Assembly: GCA_036734385.1 (NCBI GenBank)
Contig: DAIMYQ010000002.1
Span: 62,001-126,000, forward strand
Direction: 5' to 3'
Source of the DNA: JAAYPI01 sp036734385
Lineage (GTDB): Bacteria; Bacteroidota; Bacteroidia; Bacteroidales; Paludibacteraceae
DNA: 64,000 nt
Shown: in pieces, positions 34,769 through 44,061 of the stretch
Numbering within the stretch: position 1 is the first letter of the stretch
Layout: each line of letters opens with the position of its first letter
The notes under the pieces: model-generated
The model's input: the letters and a program-made list of their open reading frames with translations, nothing else
Told to the model about the DNA's origin: nothing
Database searches by the model: none
Program-made: the position numbers and the translations under genes

Positions 34769-34831
34769 AGTTATACGAAAAAATCCTATAATCCAATCAG
34801 GTTATTTTGAAAAGAACTCAAAAATCAATCT

Positions 34832-35257
34832 CTATTTTTCACGAAAACAAGAAGCATCAAGTAAATTCACTTTATGCTCGTTCAATTCTCTTACAGCTTC
34901 TTGCATCTTATCAGGACGAATAACAACATTGGCACCCTCTCCTTCGGAAAAAGCATACATATATTCGATATAAATATCAGCCTTTGCCAAGATAGCTAAC
35001 ACTTTAGATAAAGCTCCCGGTAAATTATCAATACGAACACAAATAACATCCGTCAAAGAAACGGCAAATCTGTTTTCTTTTAATATTTTTTCTGCCTTCG
35101 CAGGATCTGAAACAATTACACGCAAAATGCCAAAATCAGAATTATCAGCCAAACTATACGCTGTCATATTGATACCCGAGTCGCCCAACAATTTTGCCAC
35201 ATCGTTTAAACGACCTGTTTTATTTTCCAAAAAAATGGATAATTGTTTTATCACCAT
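34832..35257 (-). CDS. Tandem ACT-domain protein
   Basis: A 141-residue protein built of two ACT domains (about 1-68 and 70-141): MVIKQLSIFLENKTGRLNDVAKLLG and CVRIDNLPGALSKVLAILAKADIYIEY style repeats. ACT domains bind amino acids or similar ligands. In Bacteroidota this gene is regularly coupled with phenylacetate-CoA ligase, as here, with 16 bases between. The frame is open 63 bases further upstream inside paaK, but the ACT domain starts directly at Met 35257, so I choose that start. The ligand is unknown, probably an aromatic or branched-chain compound. Confidence 0.87.
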   Translation of the reverse strand: MVIKQLSIFLENKTGRLNDVAKLLGDSGINMTAYSLADNSDFGILRVIVSDPAKAEKILKENRFAVSLTDVICVRIDNLPGALSKVLAILAKADIYIEYMYAFSEGEGANVVIRPDKMQEAVRELNEHKVNLLDASCFREK

Positions 35258-35273
35258 AACTGCCTCCGTTTCT

Positions 35274-36575
35274 TTATTTAAAAATTCTATTATCAAAAAC
35301 CCGTTTAGCTTTTCCTTCACTTCTTTCTAAAGAGCGAGGCTCTACTATTTTCACTTTAACAGCAATACCTAATACACTATTTAACTGTCCAGTAAGTTTT
35401 TTATTCAATGCTACCATCTCCGCCATATTGTCAGAATACACATCTTGACGAGCTTCCACGTGCATTTCCATTATATCAAGATTATTTTCCCTAGTGACAT
35501 AAATCATATAATGAGGTTCAAATTCAGGCATGCCTAAAATAACAGACTCAATTTGCGAGGGGAATACGTTGACACCACGAATAATAAGCATATCGTCGCT
35601 TCTTCCCAAAATTTTACCCATACGGACAGCTGTCCTACCACATTCACATTTTTCGTAATTAAGAGAAGTAAGGTCCTTGGTACGGTAACGCAACAAAGGC
35701 ATTGCCTCTTTTGTTAAATGAGTAAATACCAATTCACCCTCTCTCCCTTGTTGTACAGGCAATAAGGTTATCGGATCTACTATCTCAGGATAAAATTGGT
35801 CTTCACACAAGTGAGTACCATGCTGATATTGACATTCATAGCCAACACCAGGTCCGGCAATTTCACTCAAGCCATAAATATCGTACGCTTTTATTTTTAA
35901 TTTATCTTCCAATTCTCTACGCATGCTCTCTGTCCAAGGTTCTGCACCAAAAACTCCAATACGCAATTTAAATTCATCTCTAGAAAGACCGGAGTCTTTA
36001 ATTTTATCGGCTATAAATAACGCATAAGATGGAGTACAACACAAAACAGTTGCTCCAAAATCACGCATAATTTGTATTTGTTTCTGGGTATTTCCACTTG
36101 ACATTGGAATCACAGAAGCTCCAATATTTTCAGTTCCATAATGAGCACCAAGTCCACCGGTAAATAATCCGTAACCGTACGAAATTTGAAAAATATCTTG
36201 TTTGGTTGCACCAAAAGCTGTATAGCACCTCGAAACACACTCTGCCCATTGAGCCAAATCTTTGCGAGTATAAGCTACAACAGTCGGCTTGCCGGTGGTT
36301 CCGGAAGATGCGTGTATTCTAACAACCTCGGACATTGGAAGAGCCATTAATCCGAAAGGATAATTATCTCGCAAATCGTTTTTAGTTGTAAAGGGCAACT
36401 TAACTATATCCTCCAATTCCCTAATATCGCTTGGAATAATTCCAAGACTTTGCATTTTTTTACGATAGAAAGGCGTATTATGATAAACCCTTTCAACGGT
36501 TTCTTTTAAACGAGCTGTTTGCAAATCTCTCAATTGCTCACGACTCATACATTCTATATGTTCATTCCAAATCAT
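35274..36575 (-). CDS. paaK: Phenylacetate-CoA ligase (AMP-forming)
   Basis: A 433-residue adenylate-forming enzyme that activates phenylacetate, or a related aryl acid, to its CoA thioester. Motifs are ASSGTTGKPTVVAYT (ATP loop), YGLSEIAGPGVGYEC, LRYRTKDLTSL and GRSDDMLIIRGVNVFPSQIE near the C-terminus. In anaerobic Bacteroidota the role is often reductive aromatic amino acid metabolism (making or reusing aryl acids), with the ACT partner perhaps sensing an amino acid. No ring-oxidation genes are near, so a full paa pathway is not implied. Confidence 0.9.
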   Translation of the reverse strand: MIWNEHIECMSREQLRDLQTARLKETVERVYHNTPFYRKKMQSLGIIPSDIRELEDIVKLPFTTKNDLRDNYPFGLMALPMSEVVRIHASSGTTGKPTVVAYTRKDLAQWAECVSRCYTAFGATKQDIFQISYGYGLFTGGLGAHYGTENIGASVIPMSSGNTQKQIQIMRDFGATVLCCTPSYALFIADKIKDSGLSRDEFKLRIGVFGAEPWTESMRRELEDKLKIKAYDIYGLSEIAGPGVGYECQYQHGTHLCEDQFYPEIVDPITLLPVQQGREGELVFTHLTKEAMPLLRYRTKDLTSLNYEKCECGRTAVRMGKILGRSDDMLIIRGVNVFPSQIESVILGMPEFEPHYMIYVTRENNLDIMEMHVEARQDVYSDNMAEMVALNKKLTGQLNSVLGIAVKVKIVEPRSLERSEGKAKRVFDNRIFK

Positions 36576-36594
36576 AGCTGTAATTTTGAAAGGA

Positions 36595-36602
36595 CAAATA
36601 TA
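36595..36602 (-). promoter_or_regulatory. Candidate -7 box for paaK
   Basis: Reads TATATTTG on the minus strand, 19 bases upstream of the paaK start codon. No clear -33 element. Confidence 0.45.
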
Positions 36603-36663
36603 ATAAATTTATAGTTGTCTACTTATTCATTTGAAAGAAAAGAGTAGCAACTATTCTTTCTTT

Positions 36664-36696
36664 TTTGTAAAATAGGTTCGATTATTTATATATTTG
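36664..36696 (+). promoter_or_regulatory. Promoter of the pspC-domain gene
   Basis: TTTG at 36664-36667, a 21-base spacer and TATATTTG at 36689-36696, with the start codon at 36724. A full match to the Bacteroidota promoter pattern. Confidence 0.7.
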
Positions 36697-36723
36697 CAAA
36701 AGGGTAAATCAAAACAGCAAAAT

Positions 36724-36903
36724 ATGGAACAAAAGAAGTTAAAACGCTCAAGCGACAAAATGATTGCCGGCGTGTGCTCAGGTGTAGCAGAATACTTTGG
36801 TATTGACAAAAGCATCGTCCGAATTATATGGGCTTTTCTTGCTATTTTTTATGGAGCCGGTCTATTGGCATATATCATTGCATGGATTATTATGCCGGAA
36901 TAA
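36724..36903 (+). CDS. PspC-domain small membrane protein
   Basis: A 59-residue PspC-family protein: LKRSSDKMIAGVCSGVAEYFG followed by one membrane helix (about 31-57) that ends in the family's IIAWIIMPE. PspC in E. coli is a membrane sensor of the phage-shock envelope stress response; stand-alone short forms are common in Bacteroidota and presumably sense or stabilise the membrane. The frame is open from TTG 36694, but the promoter overlaps that stretch, so Met 36724 is the start. A terminator follows. Confidence 0.88.
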   Translation: MEQKKLKRSSDKMIAGVCSGVAEYFGIDKSIVRIIWAFLAIFYGAGLLAYIIAWIIMPE

Positions 36904-36925
36904 AAATTTACCGGTAAAAATGCCC

Positions 36926-36957
36926 AAAATGGAAACGGATTTTCGTTTCCATTTTTT
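36926..36957 (+). terminator. Terminator after the pspC-domain gene
   Basis: AAAATGGAAACG (36926-36937) pairs perfectly with 36944-36955, loop GATTTT, ending in T6. It separates pspC from the uvrB promoter. Confidence 0.88.
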
Positions 36958-36964
36958 GTTTTCG

Positions 36965-36972
36965 TACCTTTG
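36965..36972 (+). promoter_or_regulatory. Candidate -7 box for uvrB
   Basis: TACCTTTG, 21 bases before the uvrB start at 36994 and just after the pspC terminator. Confidence 0.5.
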
Positions 36973-36993
36973 CAATTAAAATATACTTTGGCG

Positions 36994-39012
36994 ATGGATT
37001 TCAAACTACGTTCTGACTACAAACCAACAGGAGACCAACCTGAAGCAATTCAGCAATTGGTGGAGGGTATTTTATCTGGAATACCTGACCAAACCTTACT
37101 GGGTGTAACAGGTTCAGGAAAAACTTTTACCATTGCAAATGTCATCAATCAGGTACAAAAACCCACTTTAGTTTTAAGTCACAACAAAACACTGGCTGCC
37201 CAACTTTATAGAGAATTTAAGAATTTCTTTCCGGAAAATAAAGTGGAATATTTTGTCTCTTACTATGACTATTACCAACCTGAAGCTTATTTGCCGGTAA
37301 GCGACACTTACATAGAAAAAGATCTCGCAATCAATGACGAAATAGAAAAACTTCGACTTTCCACCACTTCTACACTGTTATCCGGTCGAAAAGATGTCAT
37401 AGTTGTTTCATCCGTATCTTGTATATATGGCATTGGAAATCCTGAAGATTTTACAAAAAATGTAATTGAAATAAAATGCGGACAAAAGATTGTTCATGAT
37501 GTTTTCCTGCGGCAATTAGTTTCCTCCATGTATAGCAGAAACGAAGTAGAATTTCAACGCGGAAATTTTCGTGTTAAAGGCGACACGGTGGATATTTGGT
37601 TGGCTAACACCGATATGCTTCTTCGGGTAATTTTTTGGGGAGATGAGATTGAAAGTATTGAAATGCTTGACCCTGAACATTTATTTTCGATAGAAAAGTT
37701 GCAGGAAGTTAAAATTTTTCCGGCCAACATTTTTGTCACTACCAAAGAAGGGGTCAATAGAGCTATTACGGAAATTGAACTAGACTTAGGAAGGCAGGTC
37801 GAATACCTTCAATCTATCGAAAAAAACTACGAGGCAAAACGGCTCTACGAAAGAGTTACCTATGATATAGAAATGATACGCGAATTAGGCTATTGCTCAG
37901 GTATTGAAAATTACTCCCGCTATTTTGATGGTCGTGAAGCGGGTACTCCTCCATTTTGCCTGATAGACTTTTTCCCAAAAGATTTTTTAATGGTCATAGA
38001 CGAAAGCCACGTTACTGTTCCTCAAATAAAGGCGATGTTTGGTGGAGATGCCGCTCGCAAAAGGAATCTCGTTGATTACGGTTTTCGGTTGCCCGCCGCC
38101 ATGGACAATAGACCTCTGACATTCGAAGAGTTTAATCTTCACAACCAACAAACCATTTATGTAAGTGCAACACCGGCGGACTATGAACTACAAAAATCGC
38201 AAGGAGTTATCGTCGAACAGGTTATCCGTCCTACGGGACTACTCGACCCTACCATTGAAGTTCGCCCCAGTCTAAATCAAATAGACGATTTACTTGAAGA
38301 AATAACTCTTCGTGCCGAAAAAGACGAGCGGGTATTGGTAACAACACTAACCAAACGCATGGCAGAGGAATTGGACACATACTTGCAAAAATCAGGTGTA
38401 CGATGCACCTATATACATTCTGACGTGGAAACCTTAGACAGAATACAAATCTTAGATGATTTACGGACAGGATTATATGACGTACTTATTGGTGTAAATT
38501 TACTCAGAGAAGGTTTAGACTTACCACAAGTATCATTGGTGGCTATATTAGACGCCGACAAAGAAGGCTTTTTACGTTCTCATCGCTCCCTAACGCAAAC
38601 AGCAGGAAGGGCTGCTAGAAATTTGGAAGGCAAAGTAATTATGTATGCTGACAAAATTACTGAAAGCATGCACAAAACCATAGAAGAGACAAATAGAAGG
38701 AGAGAGAAACAATTAGCTTATAACGAAAAAAATGGTATCACTCCTACAGCTATTCAACAAAACATGACTTTTGCCATAAAACATGACTTTGTCAATAGTA
38801 AAAAAGATAAAGAGTACTATATAGAACCGGAAGAATTGGACGTTGCTGCCGATCCGGTTGTTCAATACATGACGAAAAGGCAATTACAAAAAGCGATAGA
38901 AAAAACAAAAAAATCCATGCTGACAGCTTCTAAAAACATGGACTTTTTAGAAGCTGCTCAACTACGGAATGAGCTATTCAAACTGCAAGAATTAGCAAAT
39001 CAGAAAGATTAA
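36994..39012 (+). CDS. uvrB: Excinuclease ABC subunit B
   Basis: A 672-residue UvrB, the helicase-like damage-verification subunit of nucleotide excision repair. Walker A is GVTGSGKTFT, the damage-probing beta-hairpin region is SYYDYYQPEAYLP, helicase motifs include DESHVTVPQ and TQTAGRAARN, and the C-terminal UVR domain (about 632-668, SMLTASKNMDFLEAAQLRNE) binds UvrC. The frame opens at 36970, but that lies within the -7 box, so I place the start at Met 36994 (MDFKLRSDYKPTGDQP). Its last four bases overlap the convergent DUF2490 gene. Confidence 0.97.
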   Translation: MDFKLRSDYKPTGDQPEAIQQLVEGILSGIPDQTLLGVTGSGKTFTIANVINQVQKPTLVLSHNKTLAAQLYREFKNFFPENKVEYFVSYYDYYQPEAYLPVSDTYIEKDLAINDEIEKLRLSTTSTLLSGRKDVIVVSSVSCIYGIGNPEDFTKNVIEIKCGQKIVHDVFLRQLVSSMYSRNEVEFQRGNFRVKGDTVDIWLANTDMLLRVIFWGDEIESIEMLDPEHLFSIEKLQEVKIFPANIFVTTKEGVNRAITEIELDLGRQVEYLQSIEKNYEAKRLYERVTYDIEMIRELGYCSGIENYSRYFDGREAGTPPFCLIDFFPKDFLMVIDESHVTVPQIKAMFGGDAARKRNLVDYGFRLPAAMDNRPLTFEEFNLHNQQTIYVSATPADYELQKSQGVIVEQVIRPTGLLDPTIEVRPSLNQIDDLLEEITLRAEKDERVLVTTLTKRMAEELDTYLQKSGVRCTYIHSDVETLDRIQILDDLRTGLYDVLIGVNLLREGLDLPQVSLVAILDADKEGFLRSHRSLTQTAGRAARNLEGKVIMYADKITESMHKTIEETNRRREKQLAYNEKNGITPTAIQQNMTFAIKHDFVNSKKDKEYYIEPEELDVAADPVVQYMTKRQLQKAIEKTKKSMLTASKNMDFLEAAQLRNELFKLQELANQKD

Positions 39013-39761
39013 AACTTGTATTTATAAGAAAGTCCAAAGATATGGTTATCCTGTATTTCAGTCTTGATAATCGTTTCTGTTGATTTGATATTTACATCCT
39101 TCCCGGTAGCATGTTCAAACATATAATAAAATTCCACCCAATTACGAGCATCAAATCGATAAGTGAAACCAGCCGAATAACGCATATTTTCCAACCATGC
39201 ACCTGATTCATCTTTTAAGCAGTCCGGGTTATTTAACGGATTGAACATTTCTACAGCCACATAAGGTTTCAGAGGAACACTCCAAAAACTATATTCCAAC
39301 TTTAATCGAGATCGCAAAACAAGGGCAGGATTGGGTTTTTCTTCAGTATTAACAGAGTCTGTTCGATAAGTTCCTTGCAGTCGTTCTCTCAAACTAAATT
39401 CGAACTGTCCCATTGTATAAGAAGGCTCAATATCAAGACTAACCCTATGTCTAAAATCTAAATAAGATTGGTCATATTTCTCCTTACTAATAACCAAATA
39501 AGAGTAAGAGATTCCCGCCTTTAGCCAAGGATTGAACGAATAAGAAGCCTGAAGCGTAGAATAAAGTCTATCAAAAGAACTAAAATTATCCTTTAATCTC
39601 AATTCCTCTTCTAAGGAAAGAGTCAAAGATCTAGTCACTTTTTTCGCAATTTCCCCAGAGACTCTAAATTGGACATCAGAGGAGACAACAGTTTCCTCAG
39701 CCGAAAAAGTAAAGAAATTTACAAAAAGTAAAAAAATAGAAATTATTCCAAAACGTTTCAT
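39009..39761 (-). CDS. DUF2490 outer-membrane beta-barrel protein
   Basis: A 250-residue exported protein with a signal peptide (ending TFSA) and a run of amphipathic strands typical of a beta-barrel: WLKAGISYSYLVI, FEFSLRERLQGTYRTD, RSRLKLEYSFW, and a C-terminal FGLSYKYKF with the final Phe favoured by the BAM machinery. It fits DUF2490. The function is unknown. It lies 6 bases after the DUF4956 gene, so it belongs to a small operon with the VTC-domain protein. Confidence 0.8.
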   Translation of the reverse strand: MKRFGIISIFLLFVNFFTFSAEETVVSSDVQFRVSGEIAKKVTRSLTLSLEEELRLKDNFSSFDRLYSTLQASYSFNPWLKAGISYSYLVISKEKYDQSYLDFRHRVSLDIEPSYTMGQFEFSLRERLQGTYRTDSVNTEEKPNPALVLRSRLKLEYSFWSVPLKPYVAVEMFNPLNNPDCLKDESGAWLENMRYSAGFTYRFDARNWVEFYYMFEHATGKDVNIKSTETIIKTEIQDNHIFGLSYKYKF

Positions 39762-39767
39762 ATATGC

Positions 39768-40499
39768 TTATTCTACAAATTGACTTGACTTAGTAACATT
39801 TTCTACCGTATTTGTTTCTCCGTTACCCAATACATAATAAATTTTTATAAACGCGGCATCTCTCAAGAAATCAATATGTCCAATTTCCAGCTTTTTAATT
39901 TTCAACCCCGTCCGTTTCTCCAAATCAGCAATTAACTCTTGCCTCTTTTCAGGAACAATCAAATCAATTTTCTCATACAAAACTAATTTTGTAGATGTAT
40001 GTTTTAATACTTTTTGATTTTCTAGTATCCAAGCAAACAAAATAAATAAGAAGTTTGTACAAAGTAGTTCGGCATAACTTACAGTCATAGCCAATCCATT
40101 TATTATGGAAACTCCTGTTATTACAAAAAGATATGTCATTTCACGAATAGGTACTGTTTCCGTTCTATAACGCATCATGCCAAAAACTGCAAAAAGTCCC
40201 AAGGTAAATCCCATTTGCAATTTAACATTTTCCATCAAATAGATTAACAAGAACATTGTAGTACTAAATAACATAAAAGTTACGTAGTAATCTCTGCGTT
40301 GGCTCTTTTTGTAGTAAAAAAATTGAACTAATATCCAACACATCAATGCATTAAAAGTAAAGCGAAGCAATAGTTGATATAAACTTGTGGGTTCTACCAA
40401 CGGAACGCCTAAAAAGTCTAGCGATGCAAACGCAGAAACAGGTCCTGAGCCATATTGTTGTGCTATGCTCGGATCAAATTCAAGATACTGTTCATTCAT
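39768..40499 (-). CDS. DUF4956 membrane protein
   Basis: A 243-residue integral membrane protein with four hydrophobic segments in the first 150 residues (FTFNALMCWILVQFFYY; TFMLFSTTMFLLIYLM; LGLFAVFGMMRY region; YLFVITGVSIINGLAM) and a soluble C-terminal domain of about 85 residues. RYRTETVPIREMTYLF is the conserved core. DUF4956 genes are often next to VTC-domain and CotH genes in many phyla. A role in moving or building a polyphosphate-like or surface polymer is suspected but unproven. It is 13 bases after the VTC gene. Confidence 0.88.
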   Translation of the reverse strand: MNEQYLEFDPSIAQQYGSGPVSAFASLDFLGVPLVEPTSLYQLLLRFTFNALMCWILVQFFYYKKSQRRDYYVTFMLFSTTMFLLIYLMENVKLQMGFTLGLFAVFGMMRYRTETVPIREMTYLFVITGVSIINGLAMTVSYAELLCTNFLFILFAWILENQKVLKHTSTKLVLYEKIDLIVPEKRQELIADLEKRTGLKIKKLEIGHIDFLRDAAFIKIYYVLGNGETNTVENVTKSSQFVE

Positions 40500-40512
40500 A
40501 GTGTTTTATTGA

Positions 40513-41289
40513 TTAAGGTTGTTTTATTTTGTTTATAAATCTCAACTTCTTTTTAAATCCATTACTCTTTGCATTAGGATTTGTTAATACTGTTCCCAAA
40601 CAATACTTACTCATACTCCTAGGTTTAACACGAAGATCTCTCAAAAGTTCTTTCATAAAGGATTGCTTATAACCATCCTGCTTAAGTTCTATTATCATTA
40701 TTTCAGGCAGCTCAACAGAATTTCCGGTCTGACTATTTTCAAATCGCAAATTTAAGTCTATCGTTAAACGTTCTGTTTTTTGATTATTAACCAAGGTTAT
40801 ACGATCAAAAATTGTATGAACCTGTGGCACAAGACTAGCTCCTTTATATTGTGTTTGACCTTCAACAAAAGTAATAGCATCAGAATTAAGATTTTCCATT
40901 TCAAAATCCTGCAAAGGAATTTCTATCCGCCTTTTTTTTACCCTTCCTCGATTATTTTTGTGCTTTATTTCAAAAAATGAGATGCTGGAATCAAGATATT
41001 CACGCATCCGGATTTTCTTTCGGAAAAGGATCTTATTATGATGGCAATTATACATATCCAAAGAATCTGTATCGAAATAAATAGTATCATAACTACTTAC
41101 CGGACTACCATTAATTATCTGAACCTTATAATTATCCAATGATTTTTGGAGTATTACTGGCAAAAGACCGACATTCGTAAGATACTTAGTATCAATACGA
41201 TTCATCAGCTTAACATCATTCATATCGGAAAGAGTTATAGTTGACATAGAATTCCACACAGGAAGTTTTGCCAATTCCTCCCTATTCAT
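40513..41289 (-). CDS. VTC-domain (polyphosphate polymerase-like) protein
   Basis: A 258-residue cytosolic protein of the CYTH/triphosphate-tunnel-related VTC family. Conserved elements are MNRIDTKYL near the start, YDTIYFDTDSLDMY, FRKKIRMREY, FFEIKHKNNRGRVKKRR and a late IIELKQDGYKQSF, with the basic residues that line the tunnel in VTC4. The eukaryotic enzyme makes polyphosphate from ATP at a membrane. The bacterial homologues probably do similar chemistry, but direct proof is lacking to my knowledge. It overlaps the upstream 142-residue gene by 4 bases. Confidence 0.85.
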   Translation of the reverse strand: MNREELAKLPVWNSMSTITLSDMNDVKLMNRIDTKYLTNVGLLPVILQKSLDNYKVQIINGSPVSSYDTIYFDTDSLDMYNCHHNKILFRKKIRMREYLDSSISFFEIKHKNNRGRVKKRRIEIPLQDFEMENLNSDAITFVEGQTQYKGASLVPQVHTIFDRITLVNNQKTERLTIDLNLRFENSQTGNSVELPEIMIIELKQDGYKQSFMKELLRDLRVKPRSMSKYCLGTVLTNPNAKSNGFKKKLRFINKIKQP

Positions 41290-41714
41290 TTGTCATCGGA
41301 AAAAACATATTCGAAAACTTTTACTGAAAAAAGACGCCCATTGGGAAGGTAATTATACTGCTTACGCTTTGTACCATCAGCATTATACTCATAACGCCGT
41401 ATTCTGCTGGGTTTATTTTTGTAATCATAAACAACTTCTCTTGTTATTTTTCCAGTAACATTATCATATTGGCAAACCGTTCTTTCTTTCTGCCCGTAAT
41501 TGGCGTACTCAACCTCTTCGATCTTTCTTCCCTGATCATCATATACGGTAAGGTGGTCTAACCAACTTGTTTTGCCTTTGGAATCAGTATTCCATTCTTT
41601 TACACTAAGGGATTTGCGTTTTTCACGTTTGGCTATGGTCTCCGGAGAAACTTGTGCCGAAAGGATTACTACAGAAAAAATACTAAAAACTAAATAACTA
41701 AATAATTTTCTCAT
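41286..41714 (-). CDS. Small secreted protein with YD-like repeats
   Basis: A 142-residue exported protein (signal peptide ending ILSAQ). The body has short Tyr/Asp/Gly-rich repeats (TVYDDQGRKIEEVEYA, CQYDNVTGKITREVVYD, YEYNADGTKRKQYNYL, PNGRLFSVKVFEY) like the YD/MORN-style repeats of surface proteins. There is no catalytic motif. The 4-base overlap with the VTC gene ties it to that operon. The upstream neighbour is hidden by an assembly gap. Confidence 0.75.
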   Translation of the reverse strand: MRKLFSYLVFSIFSVVILSAQVSPETIAKREKRKSLSVKEWNTDSKGKTSWLDHLTVYDDQGRKIEEVEYANYGQKERTVCQYDNVTGKITREVVYDYKNKPSRIRRYEYNADGTKRKQYNYLPNGRLFSVKVFEYVFSDDK

Positions 41715-41761
41715 AAGGATGAAAGTAGTTTTAAGATATTAAGATTAAGGGCTCAAATGTG

Positions 41762-41861
41762 NNNNNNNNNNNNNNNNNNNNNNNNNNNNNNNNNNNNNNN
41801 NNNNNNNNNNNNNNNNNNNNNNNNNNNNNNNNNNNNNNNNNNNNNNNNNNNNNNNNNNNNN
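41762..41861. other. Assembly gap (100 N)
   Basis: Exactly 100 undetermined bases. The gap removes the C-terminus of the flippase gene and the start of the interval before the small secreted protein gene. Its true length is unknown. Confidence 0.99.
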
Positions 41862-42985
41862 GTTTTATCTGTAAGTTTATACCACAAAGAAAGGTTGAAA
41901 AATATTCCCTGAAAAATGAATGAAAATAAAACAATAGGAACGACATTTAATCCTTCCCAATAACTTCGTTGAATGATGTATTTAAAGATATCAATATATA
42001 ATACCATTCCAAGGAAAATTAGCAAGGAAAAAATGATGAAAAACTTCATTGCTAAAGCATAAGTTGTCAAACTATTCTTATCTTTCTGCTGAGCAAAAAT
42101 AAATGGTTCATATGCAAGCCGAAAAGCCTGAGTAAACATAAGCATCACCAAGGCGATCTTAGATGTCGCTCCATAAATTCCAAGTTCAGCAGCTCCTTCT
42201 ACTCCCGGTCTAAGAAATGGGAAAAGAATTTTGTCCAGTGTTTGATTCATAATTCCGGCAATACCCAAAAGCAATAAGGGAATTGAATAGCGTAAGATTT
42301 TTTTCAGTAATTGAAAGTCAAAATCGAATTTTACAACAAAAACATAAGGCAATAAAACTAACGTTTGAATAATTGTAGACAATAAATTTGCCACAAAAAC
42401 ATAACCAACACCATAGTGAGGATTATAAAACCAGCTTACTGTTTCCGGGGCTTTTTTCATTAACCAAGGACAAACAATCAGAAAAAAAAGATTGAAGAAA
42501 ACGTTCAACACAATATACAAAAACTTGAGAGCTGCAAATTTGATTGGTCGATTGATATACCGTAAATAAGCAAACGGTATTGCAGAAAAGGCATCTAATG
42601 AAACAACAATTCCTAGCAGCATCCAAACATATTCAGGATGTGTCGGATAACCAAGAAAGTTAGCTATTTGTTGAGAAAATAATACACAAAACAATGCGAA
42701 TAGCAAAGATGTAGTTCCAACTGAAACTAACGTAGTACTGTACACTTGATCGGCATTTTCTTTGTTTTTGTTCGCAAAACGAAAATACCCGGTTTCCATA
42801 CCGTATGTCAAAACGACTAACAACAAAGCTGTCCAAGAATACAAGTTCGTCACCACACCATAATCGGCAGAACTTTCTAGAACATACGTATAAAGAGGAA
42901 CAAGCAACCAATTGAGAAATTTCCCCAATATGCTACTTACTCCATAGATTGCAGTTTCCTTTGCAAGACTTTTTATATTTGCCAT
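41862..42985 (-). CDS. Polysaccharide/lipid flippase (Wzx-like), 3' end lost in gap
   Basis: The visible 374 residues of a MATE/MOP-superfamily oligosaccharide flippase with about ten membrane helices: KETAIYGVSSILGKFLNWLLVP at the start, ETGYFRFANKNKE, and AFRLAYEPFIFAQQKDKN in the C-terminal half. Such proteins flip lipid-linked sugar repeat units across the inner membrane for O-antigen or capsule. Family members are usually about 420-510 residues, so the missing part is probably 50-130 residues, inside the gap. It starts 24 bases after ruvB. The rml genes lie 6 kb away, consistent with surface polysaccharide synthesis. Confidence 0.85.
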
Positions 42986-43009
42986 TGATTATCGTGAATA
43001 GAAAAAAAA

Positions 43010-44032
43010 CTAAAACAAAGAGCCTATGTCGGTTCTTCTAACACGACCTAGATGCTCGTATGCCAATGGAGTCACCTCTCTACCCCGGGGAGTACGTTTT
43101 AAAAAACCTTCCTTTATGAGAAACGGTTCGTATACTTCCTCTAAAGTTCCCGCATCTTCACCCAAAGCCGTCGAAATTGTGGTCAATCCGACGGGACCTC
43201 CATTAAATTTATCAATAATAGTTGTCAAAATTTTATTATCAACTTCATCCAAACCATATCTATCTATGTTTAATGCCTCAAGGGCATAACAAGCTATTTC
43301 CTTGTCCATTTTTCCGGTACCCTTTACTTGTGCAAAATCCCGAACACGACGAAGCAAAGCATTTGCAACTCTAGGAGTTCCTCTACTTCTTCCGGCAATC
43401 TCAACCGCTGCATCATGACTACAAGGCATATTTAAAATATCGGCAGAACGCTTAATTATCTGGGTCAACACTTCATTATCATAATATTCTAAATGACAAT
43501 TAATGCCAAAACGAGCTCGCAAAGGACTCGTCAGCAACCCACTTCTAGTTGTCGCCCCAACCAACGTAAACTTATTCAAAGCTAACTGAATGGACTTCGC
43601 ACTAGGACCTTTATCTATCATAATATCAATACGATAATCCTCCATTGCAGAATAAAGGTATTCCTCTACAACAGGGCTTAAACGATGTATTTCATCTATA
43701 AAAAGAACATCATTTTCTTCTAGACTAGTAAGCAATCCGGCCAAATCTCCGGGTTTGTCCAAAACAGGTCCGGAGGTTATTTTAAATCCTACTTGTAACT
43801 CATTGGCTATGATATTTGACAGGGTAGTTTTTCCTAATCCGGGAGGTCCATGCAACAAAACATGATCCAAAGACTCTCCTCGCATACGTGCCGCCTGAAC
43901 AAAAATTTTTAAATTTTCAACTATATTATTTTGCCCCCTAAAATCTTGAAAATTAAGTGGACGTAATACATTCTCAAATTCATTTTCCCGTTCCGGAATA
44001 CTACTTTTTCTTATATCAAATTCTTCTTCCAT
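43010..44032 (-). CDS. ruvB: Holliday junction branch migration helicase RuvB
   Basis: A 340-residue AAA+ motor that drives branch migration with RuvA. Walker A is GPPGLGKTT (62-70), Walker B is DEIHRL, sensor 1 is VGATTRSG with the arginine finger near [10 protein letters not shown], and the winged-helix C-terminus shows [17 protein letters not shown]. No ruvA or ruvC is adjacent. It lies between gldA and the flippase on the minus strand. Confidence 0.97.
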   Translation of the reverse strand: MEEEFDIRKSSIPERENEFENVLRPLNFQDFRGQNNIVENLKIFVQAARMRGESLDHVLLHGPPGLGKTTLSNIIANELQVGFKITSGPVLDKPGDLAGLLTSLEENDVLFIDEIHRLSPVVEEYLYSAMEDYRIDIMIDKGPSAKSIQLALNKFTLVGATTRSGLLTSPLRARFGINCHLEYYDNEVLTQIIKRSADILNMPCSHDAAVEIAGRSRGTPRVANALLRRVRDFAQVKGTGKMDKEIACYALEALNIDRYGLDEVDNKILTTIIDKFNGGPVGLTTISTALGEDAGTLEEVYEPFLIKEGFLKRTPRGREVTPLAYEHLGRVRRTDIGSLF

Positions 44033-44061
44033 TAAAAGCAGCTATATCAGGTCTAATTTTG

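Noticed and set aside
36675..36686. GGTTCGATT, a tRNA T-loop-like string near the pspC promoter
   Set aside because: No acceptor, D or anticodon arm can be built around it; it lies between the -33 and -7 boxes of pspC.
41753..41761. Continuation of the flippase reading frame across the gap
   Set aside because: The 100 N are a placeholder of unknown length, so the frame on the far side cannot be joined.
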